This document shows, in pieces, positions 35,996-44,993 of a stretch of DNA of 64,000 nt (position 1 is the stretch's first letter; the number at the start of each line of letters is the position of its first letter). The stretch lies in contig CAYYMJ010000002.1 in the NCBI GenBank assembly GCA_964472855.1, forward strand, positions 60,908-124,907, written 5' to 3'. The notes under the pieces were generated by a model. The model had not been told where the DNA came from. It did no database searches and saw only the letters and a program-made list of their open reading frames with translations. Source of the DNA: Tranquillimonas sp964472855 (GTDB lineage: Bacteria > Pseudomonadota > Alphaproteobacteria > Rhodobacterales > Rhodobacteraceae). Made by a program: the position numbers and the translations under genes.

Positions 35996-36310
35996 CTAGT
36001 CTTCGTCCATCAGTTGCGACTTGGCCGCGGCCAGCAATTCGTGGCGCTTGGCGCGCACCTGTTCCTCGGTAGCCGCGTCACCGATATCGCCCATGACCTT
36101 GCGGATCACGTCGTCATGGCCGGCTTCCTCGAAATCGGCCTTCACGACCTCCAATCCATAGGCAGCGGCGTCGTCGCCGCTTTTGCCCATCAGCCCCGCG
36201 GCCCACAGGCCCAGCAGCTTGTTGGTGCGGGCCTCGGCCTTGAATTGCATCTCCTGATCCAGGGCATATTTGGATTCAAAGGATTTTTCACGGTCGTTGA
36301 AGGACGTCAT
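35996..36310 (-). CDS. F1-ATPase inhibitor subunit zeta (DUF1476)
   Basis: A 104-aa protein of the alphaproteobacterial zeta family, first characterised in Paracoccus, that blocks reverse rotation of F1FO-ATPase. The N-terminal inhibitory segment MTSFNDREKSFESKYALDQE and KAEARTNKLLGLWAAGLMG are typical, followed by the four-helix bundle ending KSQLMDED. The family is usually unlinked to the atp operon. An open frame upstream of the ATG is not convincing. It is divergent from purC. Confidence 0.92.
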   Translation of the reverse strand: MTSFNDREKSFESKYALDQEMQFKAEARTNKLLGLWAAGLMGKSGDDAAAYGLEVVKADFEEAGHDDVIRKVMGDIGDAATEEQVRAKRHELLAAAKSQLMDED

Positions 36311-36476
36311 TCGGCTTTCCCTTGTCGTTGACGGGCTGTCTGGCCTGATATGCCCGTTGACCGCTGCCCGCACAAGGGGCCGCCTTGCCGCTTGCGCGCA
36401 TCTGCCCTATAGGGTGCGCACCGGAAACGCGCGGACCGGACCCCCGGAATTGGCGCGTTTTTTCGTTGGAGCGCAC

Positions 36477-37238
36477 ATGGCACGACGCAAGAAGATCTAC
36501 GAGGGCAAGGCCAAGATCATGTACGAGGGCCCGGAACCCGGAACCCTGGTTCAGTATTTCAAAGACGACGCCACGGCCTTCAACGCCGAAAAGCGGGCCA
36601 CCGTCGAAGGCAAGGGCGTGCTGAACAACCGCCTGAGCGAATATTTCATGAACGGTCTCAGCCAGATCGGCGTGCCCAACCATTTCATTCGCCGCATCAA
36701 CATGCGCGAACAGCTGATCCGCGCGGTGGAAATCATCCCGCTGGAAGTGATCGTGCGCAACTTTGCTGCCGGGTCGATCTCGGCCCGCCTCGGTCTGGAC
36801 GAGGGCACGCCCATGCCGCGCCCGATCGTCGAGTTTTGCCTGAAAGACGACAAGCTGGGCGATCCGCTGGTGTCGGAAGAGCATATCATCGCCTTCGGCT
36901 GGGCCAGCCAGCAGGATCTTGACGACATGCTGGCGCTGGCCTTGCGGGTCAACGATTTCCTGTCGGGCGTCATGATGGGTGTCGGCATCAAGCTGGTGGA
37001 TTTCAAGATCGAGATCGGCCGCGTCTGGGAAGGCGACTTCATGCGCCTGATCGTGGCCGACGAAATCAGCCCCGACAGTTGCCGCCTGTGGGACAAGGAA
37101 ACCGGGAAAAAGCTGGACAAGGACGTGTTCCGCCGCGACCTGGGCTCGCTGAGCGATGCTTATACCGAGGTTGCGCGGCGCCTGGGCGTTCTGCCCTCGA
37201 ACGTCACCCACGCCACCAAGCCGACGCTGATCAACTAG
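36477..37238 (+). CDS. purC: Phosphoribosylaminoimidazole-succinocarboxamide synthase
   Basis: A 253-aa SAICAR synthetase, joining CAIR and aspartate with ATP. Marks are KKIYEGKAKIMYEGPEP, YFKDDATAFN, EVIVRNFAAGSISARLGL, GIKLVDFKIEIGR and VADEISPDSCRLWD. The product is cleaved by PurB, encoded at 706-2019. It is followed by purS and purQ, but purL is not in the window. Confidence 0.97.
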   Translation: MARRKKIYEGKAKIMYEGPEPGTLVQYFKDDATAFNAEKRATVEGKGVLNNRLSEYFMNGLSQIGVPNHFIRRINMREQLIRAVEIIPLEVIVRNFAAGSISARLGLDEGTPMPRPIVEFCLKDDKLGDPLVSEEHIIAFGWASQQDLDDMLALALRVNDFLSGVMMGVGIKLVDFKIEIGRVWEGDFMRLIVADEISPDSCRLWDKETGKKLDKDVFRRDLGSLSDAYTEVARRLGVLPSNVTHATKPTLIN

Positions 37239-37272
37239 GGGCGCGCGCCCCCGCCAGACGGAGCTGAAAGAC

Positions 37273-37503
37273 ATGAAAGCACGCGTTCACGTGATGCTGA
37301 AAGACGGTGTTCTCGACCCTCAGGGGCAGGCCGTGCGCCACGCATTGGGCGCGCTGGGCTTCGCGGGCGTCGAGGCCGTGCGCCAGGGCAAGGTGATCGA
37401 GCTTGATCTCGCCGATGACACCGATCCCGCGGCGGTAACCGAGATGTGCGAGAAACTGCTTGCCAACACGGTGATCGAGCGGTTCGAGGTCGACATCCTT
37501 TAA
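37273..37503 (+). CDS. purS: FGAM synthase subunit PurS
   Basis: A 76-aa protein, the small structural subunit of the three-part FGAM synthase (PurL-PurQ-PurS). It links the glutaminase PurQ to PurL and channels ammonia. The sequence has KARVHVMLKDGVLDPQGQA, ALGFAGVEAVRQGKVIELDL and the C-terminal NTVIERFEVDIL. It lies 34 nt after purC. Confidence 0.95.
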   Translation: MKARVHVMLKDGVLDPQGQAVRHALGALGFAGVEAVRQGKVIELDLADDTDPAAVTEMCEKLLANTVIERFEVDIL

Positions 37504-37517
37504 GGGGCGCACGACAG

Positions 37518-38189
37518 ATGAAAGCAGCCGTTCTGGTCTTTCCCGGCAGCAATTGCGACCGCGATCTTGCCGTGGCCTTCCGCAACGCCGGGGCCCGGGT
37601 CGATATGGTCTGGCACAAGGACAGCGACCTGCCGGCGGATGTCGATATCGTCGCCGTGCCCGGCGGCTTTTCCTTTGGCGACTATCTGCGCTGCGGCGCC
37701 ATCGCTGCCCGGTCGCCGGTGTGCGCCGCGCTGGCGCGGCACGCGGCGCGTGGGGGATATGTCATCGGCATCTGCAACGGTTTTCAGGTGCTGAGCGAAA
37801 CCGGCCTGCTGCCCGGGGCGCTGATGCGCAACCGGCAATTGCGCTATATCTGCCGGACCGTGGGGCTGCGCGTGACCGCCGACAGCGCCTTTACCGCCGG
37901 CTATCACACCGGCCAGACGCTGCGCCTGCCGATCGCCCACCATGACGGCAACTTTCAGATCGACGATGCCGGGCTGGCGCGCCTGCGGGACACAGGGCGC
38001 ATCGCCTTTGAATATACCGACAACCCCAATGGCTCGGTCGCCGACATCGCCGGCATCCTGTCGGAAAACCGGCGGGTTCTGGGCATGATGCCCCACCCCG
38101 AACGGGCGGCCGAGGATGCGCACGGAAACACCGACGGCTCGGCAGTGTTCCGCGCACTGGCCGCTGGTCTGACGCACGCCGTGGCTTGA
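37518..38189 (+). CDS. purQ: FGAM synthase glutaminase subunit PurQ
   Basis: A 223-aa class I glutamine amidotransferase. The nucleophile Cys lies in YVIGICNGFQVL and the His-Glu pair near the end in MMPHPERAAED. FPGSNCDRDLA and VPGGFSFGDYLRCGAIAARS are PurQ signatures. It is 14 nt after purS. The expected purL does not follow; a sensor kinase gene begins 31 nt later. Confidence 0.96.
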   Translation: MKAAVLVFPGSNCDRDLAVAFRNAGARVDMVWHKDSDLPADVDIVAVPGGFSFGDYLRCGAIAARSPVCAALARHAARGGYVIGICNGFQVLSETGLLPGALMRNRQLRYICRTVGLRVTADSAFTAGYHTGQTLRLPIAHHDGNFQIDDAGLARLRDTGRIAFEYTDNPNGSVADIAGILSENRRVLGMMPHPERAAEDAHGNTDGSAVFRALAAGLTHAVA

Positions 38190-38220
38190 GACAACGGCCG
38201 CCGCGGAATACATCTGGGGC

Positions 38221-39981
38221 ATGAGCTTTGGCACCAAGTTCCGGCTGGCCCTGCGCCGCGCCATGCGCGGCTGGCGCGTGCGCGCAGTCATGCTGGGGCT
38301 GGTGGCCATGGCAATCGTGGTGGTCTGGATCACCAACGAGCTGCTGACCCAGCGCCTGACCGACGATACGCGCAACCGCGCCGAAGTGCGGCTCGCCTTC
38401 TATTCCGGCAACATTCTCAGCGAGTTGCAGCGCGCCAGCGTGGTGCCGACCCTGCTGGCCAACGACCCCACGCTGATTGGGGCGCTGAATTCGAGTGACT
38501 ATTCCCAAAGCTCGCAGCGGCTGATTTCCTATGTCGACGAGATTGGCGCGGCGGGGCTGATGCTGCTGGACCGCGACGGCCGCGCGGTGGCGGCCACCAA
38601 CCGCGAGGTTCTGGGGTCGAACCACCGGCAAGAGCCCTATATGGTGCAGGCCCTGCGCTCTGGCGACACGGTATTTACCGAGGTGCGCGGCATCTCGGGC
38701 GCCTATCAGTTCCGCTATTCCCGCAAGATCGACGTTGCCGGCCGGCCGCTGGGGGTCATCGTGGTCGAGGTCGATCTCAACCAGTTCGAGCGCAGCTGGC
38801 GCGGCTTTTCCGACGCGGTGATCGTGACCAACAGCGGTGGCGAGATCATCCTGGCGACCGAGGGTCGCTGGCGGGGCCTGGCCGAGGCCGAAGCGCTGGA
38901 GGTCATCGCCCCCGGCCCGGCGATCGGCAAGGCGCTTTTGTCGAACGAAAGCTGGCGGTCGCTGCCGCCGGACACCTTTCTGCTGGGCGACAGCGTGATG
39001 CGCCAGCAACAGCGGATGCCGTTCCACGGCTGGCGCATGACCTCGTTCACCACCTTTGCCGGCGTGCGCGAACGGGTCAACGGCGTCATCGCGCTGGAGA
39101 TCATGATCTTCGCGATCCTGCTGGCGGGCGGCTTTTATCTGGTGTCGCGCCGGGCCAATCTGCGCACCCGGTTCTTCCAGCGGGAATCGGCCGAGTTGCG
39201 GCGGCTGAACAATGCGCTGCAACGCGAAATCGTCGAACGCGAGCGCGCCGAAAAAAACCTGCAGGTTGCCGAACAGACTGTCGCCCAGACGTCGAAACTG
39301 GCCGCCCTGGGCGAGATGTCGGCCGCGGTGTCGCACGAACTGAACCAGCCGCTGGCCGCGATGAAGACCTATCTGGCCGGGGCCCGCCTGCTGTTGCAGC
39401 GCAACCGCCCGGACGAGGCGGTGGCCTCGTTCCAGCGGCTGGACGACCTGATCGAACGCATGAGCGCCATCACGAAACAGCTGAAATCCTATGCCCGCAA
39501 GGACGGCCGGGATATCGAGCGGCTGGACCTGCGGGCCAGCGTCTCGGCGTCGTTGTCGATGATGGAGCCGCAGTTGAAGCGGCTGAACATCAAGGTGCAG
39601 CGCACCCTGCCGCGCGGCCCGGTCTATGTCGACGGCAACCGGGTGCGGGTGGAACAGGTCATCGTCAACCTGCTGCGCAACGCGGTCGACGCCATCAGCG
39701 ACCAGGGCGACCCGCACATCGAAATCCTGATCGCGCAGGGCGACGATGCCATCCTGACGGTGCGCGACAACGGCAACGGGATCAAGGACCTCGAAAGCCT
39801 GTTCGAACCTTTCTACACCACCAAATCCCCGGGCGACGGGGTGGGGCTGGGGCTGGCGATATCCTCGGGGATCGTGGCCGATCTGGGCGGACGTCTGACC
39901 GCCCGGAACACCGAAACGGGCGGCGCCATCTTCGAGATGCGCCTGCCTCTGGCCGGCGCAAAACGAACCGCCGCCGAATGA
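38221..39981 (+). CDS. dctB: Sensor histidine kinase, DctB type
   Basis: A 586-aa membrane kinase. Transmembrane helix 1 is at about residues 22-40 and a periplasmic dCache-like sensor runs to about 285, with the DctB pattern LMLLDRDGRAVAATNREVLG and FRYSRKIDVAGRPLGVIVVE. Transmembrane helix 2, a coiled linker and the H-box AAVSHELNQPLAAMKTYL come next, then the N-box NLLRNAVDAI and G-boxes (VRDNGNGI, GDGVGLGLAI). DctB senses C4-dicarboxylates with DctA; no transporter gene is adjacent here. The stop is 19 nt before the regulator gene. Confidence 0.85.
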   Translation: MSFGTKFRLALRRAMRGWRVRAVMLGLVAMAIVVVWITNELLTQRLTDDTRNRAEVRLAFYSGNILSELQRASVVPTLLANDPTLIGALNSSDYSQSSQRLISYVDEIGAAGLMLLDRDGRAVAATNREVLGSNHRQEPYMVQALRSGDTVFTEVRGISGAYQFRYSRKIDVAGRPLGVIVVEVDLNQFERSWRGFSDAVIVTNSGGEIILATEGRWRGLAEAEALEVIAPGPAIGKALLSNESWRSLPPDTFLLGDSVMRQQQRMPFHGWRMTSFTTFAGVRERVNGVIALEIMIFAILLAGGFYLVSRRANLRTRFFQRESAELRRLNNALQREIVERERAEKNLQVAEQTVAQTSKLAALGEMSAAVSHELNQPLAAMKTYLAGARLLLQRNRPDEAVASFQRLDDLIERMSAITKQLKSYARKDGRDIERLDLRASVSASLSMMEPQLKRLNIKVQRTLPRGPVYVDGNRVRVEQVIVNLLRNAVDAISDQGDPHIEILIAQGDDAILTVRDNGNGIKDLESLFEPFYTTKSPGDGVGLGLAISSGIVADLGGRLTARNTETGGAIFEMRLPLAGAKRTAAE

Positions 39982-40000
39982 GCAGAGCAGGAGAAGAACA

Positions 40001-41332
40001 ATGGCCAAAGGCATAAGAATTGCCATCGTCGACGATGAACTGGACATGCGCCAGTCGATCAGCCAGTGGCTGGCGCTGTCGGGATTTGACACCGAAACCT
40101 ATGGCTCGGCCGAAGATGCGCTGAAAGCGGTGGCCCCCGACTATCCCGGCATCGTGGTCAGCGACATCAAGATGCCGGGCATGGACGGCATGGCGTTTCT
40201 CAAGCGGCTGATGAGCGTGGACAGCGCCATTCCGGTCATCATGATCACCGGTCACGGCGACGTGCCCATGGCGGTCGAGGCGATGCGGGTCGGGGCGTTC
40301 GATTTTCTGGAAAAGCCCTTCAACCCCGACCGGATGACCGAACTGGCCAAGCGTGCCAGCCTGCGCCGGCGCCTGACGCTGGACAACCGGGCGCTGCGGC
40401 GCGAACTGTCCGATGGCACGGGGCTGATGAAAAAGCTGGTGGGCTCGTCCCCGGTGATGGAGCGTCTGCGCGAAGACCTGCTGGATATCGGTCAGGCCGA
40501 CGGTCACGTGCTGATGGTGGGCGAAACCGGCACCGGCAAGACGCTGGCCGCCCACGCGCTGCATGCCGTTGGCCCCAAGGCCGGCCGGCCCTTTATTCTG
40601 ACCAGTTGCGCCGGCATCGACGCGGAAACCCTGGGCCGGCGCCTGTTCGGCCCCGCGGGCGAGGACGAACGCGTGCCCCTGATCGAAGAGGCCCGCGGTG
40701 GCACGCTGGTGCTGGAAGATGTCGAGGCGCTGCCTGCCAATCTCGAGGCGCGCCTGCTGGCCTGGATCAACGACCATGGCAGCCCGCCCGAAACCCGCAT
40801 CATCGCGATCTCGCACCTGCAACAGGCAGGCGAAAGCGCCGAAGATGCGCTGCGCCCCGATCTTTATTATCGCCTGGCCGGGATGAAGATCACCCTGCCA
40901 CCCCTGCGGGCCCGCGGTGAAGACGTGCTGTCTTTGTTCAACCGCTTTACCGAACAGTTCGCCGACGAATACGGCTGCGACGCCCCCGAAGTCAGCGCGC
41001 AAGAGGCCGCCCAGTTGTTGCAGGCCCCATGGCCGGGCAATATCCGCCAGTTGCAGAATGTGGCCGAACGCGCCGTCCTGCAGTCGCGCCGCGGCACCGG
41101 CACCATCCTGAGCCTGCTGATGCCCGAAGAGGGCGAGGCCGAACCCCACATGACCACCGAGGGCAAGCCCCTGCGCGAATATGTCGAAGCTTTCGAACGC
41201 ATGCTGATCGACAACACGATGCGCCGGCACAAGGGCTCGATCGTCGCGGTGATGGACGAATTGTGCCTGCCGCGCCGGACCCTGAACGAGAAAATGGCCA
41301 AATACGGGCTGGCCCGGTCCGATTATCTCTAG
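40001..41332 (+). CDS. dctD: NtrC/DctD-family response regulator lacking GAFTGA
   Basis: A 443-aa regulator. The receiver domain (1-120) has phosphoacceptor Asp55 in VVSDIKMPGMDG. The AAA+ domain has Walker A GETGTGKT (174-181) and a Walker B segment GTLVLEDVEALP; the arginine-finger region is RPDLYYRLAGMKITLPPLR. The C-terminal DNA-binding helix is Fis-like (RHKGSIVAVMDELCLPRRTL). Between LFG (217) and the next conserved ARGGT (231) the GAFTGA loop needed to contact sigma-54 is absent. The factor therefore probably works with sigma-70-type RNA polymerase, like Rhodobacter NtrC. It pairs with the sensor kinase upstream. Confidence 0.85.
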   Translation: MAKGIRIAIVDDELDMRQSISQWLALSGFDTETYGSAEDALKAVAPDYPGIVVSDIKMPGMDGMAFLKRLMSVDSAIPVIMITGHGDVPMAVEAMRVGAFDFLEKPFNPDRMTELAKRASLRRRLTLDNRALRRELSDGTGLMKKLVGSSPVMERLREDLLDIGQADGHVLMVGETGTGKTLAAHALHAVGPKAGRPFILTSCAGIDAETLGRRLFGPAGEDERVPLIEEARGGTLVLEDVEALPANLEARLLAWINDHGSPPETRIIAISHLQQAGESAEDALRPDLYYRLAGMKITLPPLRARGEDVLSLFNRFTEQFADEYGCDAPEVSAQEAAQLLQAPWPGNIRQLQNVAERAVLQSRRGTGTILSLLMPEEGEAEPHMTTEGKPLREYVEAFERMLIDNTMRRHKGSIVAVMDELCLPRRTLNEKMAKYGLARSDYL

Positions 41333-41361
41333 CCGCCGCCAAGCTTTTTTCGCTTTGCGCA

Positions 41362-41390
41362 TTGTCAAATTCCCCGGTGACCCCTTATCT
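41362..41390 (+). promoter_or_regulatory. Possible rne promoter
   Basis: TTGTCA (41362-41367), a 17-nt spacer, then TTATCT (41385-41390). The -10 is weak. Transcription from here would give a leader of about 340 nt, consistent with a long regulatory rne 5' UTR. Confidence 0.35.
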
Positions 41391-41396
41391 AGATGT

Positions 41397-41737
41397 GACG
41401 GACGGTCGTGGTGCCCATCGGGCAGACCGTACCGCTGAGATTTTTCGCCATGACGCGCGGGCTGCACAGGGCAGTTATCCGGGGCGACAGGCGGGATTTG
41501 GGCCCAAGTGGCCGAAACAAGCCCGGTGCCGAAACGCCGGGGACGTGAACAGGCGCTCGCTTTCGGGCGTCGGAGCAGAAACGCGATGACGCGCGAGGCA
41601 AAATCGAGGGGCACGTTCGCCGGCAGAAAACTGCCGCGCCGCCCTGTGCCGTGCCGAACCATCGCCCATATCAGTCACCGCCGATCGGACCAGGCAGATC
41701 CCCCAGATCTGCCCCGCGCGGTGCGGAAACCAGTTAC
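41397..41737 (+). promoter_or_regulatory. Structured 5' leader of rne
   Basis: About 340 nt without a convincing gene. Hairpins: CCCGG/CCGGG at 41522-41541; CGGCAG-AAAA-CTGCCG at 41621-41636; and GGCAGATC-CCCCA-GATCTGCC at 41693-41713, only 24 nt before the ATG. Long leaders of rne autoregulate its mRNA in other bacteria; the same use here is inference. Confidence 0.45.
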
Positions 41738-44470
41738 ATGCCCAAGAAGATGCTTATCGATGCCACCCACACGGAAGAAACCCGTGTCGTGGTGGTTGAC
41801 GGAAACAAGGTCGAGGAATTCGACTTCGAATCCGAGGCCCGCCGCCAGCTAGCGGGCAATATATACCTCGCCAAGGTCACGCGCGTCGAACCGTCGCTGC
41901 AGGCCGCCTTTGTCGATTACGGCGGCAACCGCCACGGCTTTCTCGCCTTTTCGGAAATCCACCCCGACTATTACCAGATCCCGGTGGCCGACCGCGAGGC
42001 GCTGTTGGCCGAAGAGGCGGCCCTGGCCGCCGAAGACGAGGAAGAGGAAAAGCCCCGCCGCCGCCGCCGGTCGCGCTCCAGGGCTGAAAAGACCGCCACG
42101 ACCGACGCGGTCACCAGTGCGGAACTGCCCGAAGACAGCACCGCCGAAGATGCGGGTGCAGACGCCGCGGCGCCCGACGCCGACGCCGAAGCCGACACCG
42201 CGGCGGCAACCGACGCGGGCCCGACCGGCGAAACCGCGACCGGTCAAGCCGACGCAGCCGCGCCCAGCGGCGATGACGGCGCCTCTGCAACAGGTGGCGA
42301 GATCCCCGGCATGGCCGTCGTCGACCTCGACCCGCCAGAACATCAGGCGACCGCGGTCGACACGCCCGAAAACGGCGAAATCCCGGCCGAGGAACTGGCC
42401 GCCGCGGCCGAAGACGACAATTACGACGATGGCGACGCCCGCGCCAGCGATGCGTCCGAGCGCGACGAAAACATCGAATCGATCGCCGAAGAAGATGTCC
42501 ACGAAGAAATCCGCCGCCCGCGCAAGTCGCGGCTGCGCCGTTACAAGATTCAAGAGGTCGTCAAGGTGCGGCAGATCCTGCTGGTGCAGGTGGTCAAGGA
42601 AGAACGCGGCAACAAGGGCGCCGCGCTGACGACCTACCTGTCGCTGGCCGGGCGCTATTGCGTTCTGATGCCCAACACCGCGCGCGGCGGCGGCATCAGC
42701 CGCAAGATCACCAACGCCACCGACCGCAAGAAGCTGAAGGAAATCGCCTCGACCATCGAGGTGCCCAAAGGGGCGGGCCTGATCATTCGCACCGCGGGTG
42801 CCAAACGCACCAAGACCGAGATCAAGCGCGACTATGAATACCTGCAGCGTATGTGGGAGCAGATCCGCGACCTGACCCTGCGGTCGATTGCGCCGGCCAA
42901 GATCTATGAAGAAGGCGACCTGATCAAACGCTCGATCCGCGACCTCTATAACCGCGAGATCGACGAGGTGCATGTCGAGGGGGCCGACGGCTACCGCGTG
43001 GCCAAGGACTTCATGAAAATGATCATGCCGTCCCACGCCAAGAACGTGAAACACTATCAGGATCCGCTGCCGCTGTTCGCGCGCTTTCAGGTGGAAAGCT
43101 ACCTGAGCTCGATGTTCAACCCGGTGGTCCAGCTGCGCTCGGGCGGTTATATCGTTATCGGCGTGACCGAGGCGCTGGTCGCCATCGACGTCAACTCGGG
43201 ACGGGCCACCAAGGAAGGCTCGATCGAGGAAACCGCGCTCAAGACCAACCTCGAGGCGTCCGAAGAAGTGGCCCGCCAGCTGCGCCTGCGCGACCTCGCC
43301 GGCCTGATCGTCATCGACTATATCGATATGGAAGAGCGGAAGAATAACGCCGCGGTCGAAAAACGCTTCAAGGACCGGCTCAAGACCGATCGTGCCCGCA
43401 TCCAGGTGGGGCGCATCTCGGGCTTTGGCCTGATGGAGATGTCGCGCCAGCGGCTGCGCCCGGGCATGATCGAGGCAACGACCCAGCCGTGCCCGTCGTG
43501 CCATGGCACCGGGCTGATCCGGTCTGACGACAACCTGTCCCTGGGCATCCTGCGCCAGATCGAGGAAGAGGGCGTTCGCAGCCGCACCGGCGAGATCCTG
43601 CTGACCGTGCCGGTGGGCATCGCCAATTTCCTGATGAACCAGAAACGCGAGCACATCGCCCAGATCGAGGCCCGCTACGGGCTGGCGGTGCGGATCGAGG
43701 CCGACCCGCGGCTGATCTCGCCGGACTACACGTTGGAAAAATTCAAGACCGCCACCCGCGTGGTCGAGGTTTCGGCACCGGTGGTGTCGGTGGATGCCTC
43801 GCTGATGCCCGACGAGCCGACCGAGGAAGAGATTGTCGAGACACCGCCCGAGGCCGCTGACGGCGACGGCACCGCCCCCAAGAAACGCCGCCGCCGCCGG
43901 CGGCGCCGGAAATCGGGCGGTCAAGAGGGGGGCGACCAGCCTTCGGAAGACGCCACGGCCGAGGCCGGCGACCCCGCCACCGACGAGGAAACGACCGCCA
44001 CGGCACCCGAAGCGGCGCCCGAGGACGCAGCCGAGGCCGAAAAGCCCAAGCGCAAACGCACCCGCCGCCGCCGCAAACCGGCCAGCGCTGACGATGCCGG
44101 ACCCGAGGCAACGGACGCGACGAGCGCCGACGCGACCGCCGAAGAACCGGCCACAGATGACGCGGCTGAAACCGCCGAAACGGCGGCCGCGGATGACGAA
44201 CCGACGCCGGCCGCCGACCCCGCGCCTGACGCCGGGCACGCAGCAGCGGACGCGCCGCCGCCCGAACCGGTGACCGCCGAAGACCCGCCCGCGGCGGAAC
44301 CCGCCGCGCCCCAGGTCGACACAGAGCCCGAGGTGACAGCGCAAGAGCCGGAAGAGGCACCAGTTGCCGAGACCGAGCCCGACGCCGCGCCGGCCGAGCC
44401 CGCCCTTGCCGAGGCCGATACGGTACCGGCCAAACCAAAACGCCGGGGCTGGTGGTCGGTCGGACGCTGA
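41738..44470 (+). CDS. rne: Ribonuclease E
   Basis: A 910-aa endonuclease and degradosome scaffold. The N-terminus MPKKMLIDATHTEETRVVVV leads into an S1 domain split by an acidic/basic insertion of about 170 residues (roughly 88-262), typical of alphaproteobacteria. Active-site Asp484 lies in IDVNSGRATKEGSIE and Asp527 in IVIDYIDME. The zinc-link Cys585 and Cys588 lie in CPSCHGTG. The C-terminal about 200 residues are disordered, with Arg-rich patches (KKRRRRRRR, KRKRTRRRRKP) and long Ala/Glu/Asp tracts for RNA and partner binding. A long leader precedes it and a multi-hairpin element follows. Confidence 0.95.
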   Translation: MPKKMLIDATHTEETRVVVVDGNKVEEFDFESEARRQLAGNIYLAKVTRVEPSLQAAFVDYGGNRHGFLAFSEIHPDYYQIPVADREALLAEEAALAAEDEEEEKPRRRRRSRSRAEKTATTDAVTSAELPEDSTAEDAGADAAAPDADAEADTAAATDAGPTGETATGQADAAAPSGDDGASATGGEIPGMAVVDLDPPEHQATAVDTPENGEIPAEELAAAAEDDNYDDGDARASDASERDENIESIAEEDVHEEIRRPRKSRLRRYKIQEVVKVRQILLVQVVKEERGNKGAALTTYLSLAGRYCVLMPNTARGGGISRKITNATDRKKLKEIASTIEVPKGAGLIIRTAGAKRTKTEIKRDYEYLQRMWEQIRDLTLRSIAPAKIYEEGDLIKRSIRDLYNREIDEVHVEGADGYRVAKDFMKMIMPSHAKNVKHYQDPLPLFARFQVESYLSSMFNPVVQLRSGGYIVIGVTEALVAIDVNSGRATKEGSIEETALKTNLEASEEVARQLRLRDLAGLIVIDYIDMEERKNNAAVEKRFKDRLKTDRARIQVGRISGFGLMEMSRQRLRPGMIEATTQPCPSCHGTGLIRSDDNLSLGILRQIEEEGVRSRTGEILLTVPVGIANFLMNQKREHIAQIEARYGLAVRIEADPRLISPDYTLEKFKTATRVVEVSAPVVSVDASLMPDEPTEEEIVETPPEAADGDGTAPKKRRRRRRRRKSGGQEGGDQPSEDATAEAGDPATDEETTATAPEAAPEDAAEAEKPKRKRTRRRRKPASADDAGPEATDATSADATAEEPATDDAAETAETAAADDEPTPAADPAPDAGHAAADAPPPEPVTAEDPPAAEPAAPQVDTEPEVTAQEPEEAPVAETEPDAAPAEPALAEADTVPAKPKRRGWWSVGR

Positions 44471-44476
44471 CCGCCT

Positions 44477-44640
44477 CTACTTTTGTCCGAAAATATCCCG
44501 GGGGAGTCCGAAGGCGTGAGCCTTCGGACGGGGGCAGCGCCCCCTGACGCAATGGATTGCGCCGCCATTGGCGGCGCTCAGTCGAGGGGGCTCTGCCCCC
44601 TCTGCGCCCGTGGGGCGCATTCACCCCCGAGGTATTTTCA
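44477..44640. repeat. Composite class II element with five hairpins
   Basis: A class II box in sense after rne (GAAAATATCCCGGGGG, 44489-44504) and one in sense after tusA (on the minus strand, 44624-44639) flank five hairpins. These are GTCCGAAGGC-GTGA-GCCTTCGGAC (44506-44529), GGGGGCAGCGCCCCC (44530-44544), GCGCCGCCA-T-TGGCGGCGC (44559-44577), GAGGGGGC-TCT-GCCCCCTC (44584-44602) and TGCGCCC/GGGCGCA (44603-44619). It looks like a bidirectional terminator or REP/BIME-like repeat between converging genes. Confidence 0.75.
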
Positions 44641-44663
44641 AAGCCGGAGAATGGGCGAGTGGG

Positions 44664-44900
44664 CTAGTCGCGCCGGCGGATGAAATAGGCCTTCGCCGGG
44701 CCGCCGTCCGCTTCTTCGATCGCAATCAGCCGGTGCCCGGCCTCGGCGCAGAAATGCGGCACGTCGATGGCTGCTGCCGGGTCGTCGGCCAGCATGCGCA
44801 ACACGGTTCCCGGTGCCGCCGCCCCAAGCCGTTTGCGGGCCTTGAGAACCGGCAGCGGGCACAGAAGCCCGCGGGCGTCGAGGTCGAGATCGAAGGTCAT
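44664..44900 (-). CDS. TusA-family sulfurtransferase
   Basis: A 78-aa TusA/SirA-like protein. The conserved Cys14 lies in the CPLPVLKARKRL motif, which carries a persulfide for tRNA thiolation or molybdenum cofactor and sulfur delivery. The start MTFDLDLDARGLL fits the family. It is divergent from ccdA and converges on rne. It may relate to the cysK and sulfur genes elsewhere, but no partner tus genes are adjacent. Confidence 0.9.
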   Translation of the reverse strand: MTFDLDLDARGLLCPLPVLKARKRLGAAAPGTVLRMLADDPAAAIDVPHFCAEAGHRLIAIEEADGGPAKAYFIRRRD

Positions 44901-44993
44901 GGGGATTGGTTAGGCAGGGTGTTTCAATTTGTCCACGGCCTTGTGAGGCTTTCGTGCGTGACCTTGCCGGGCCCATGACCTAACTGGACGGGC

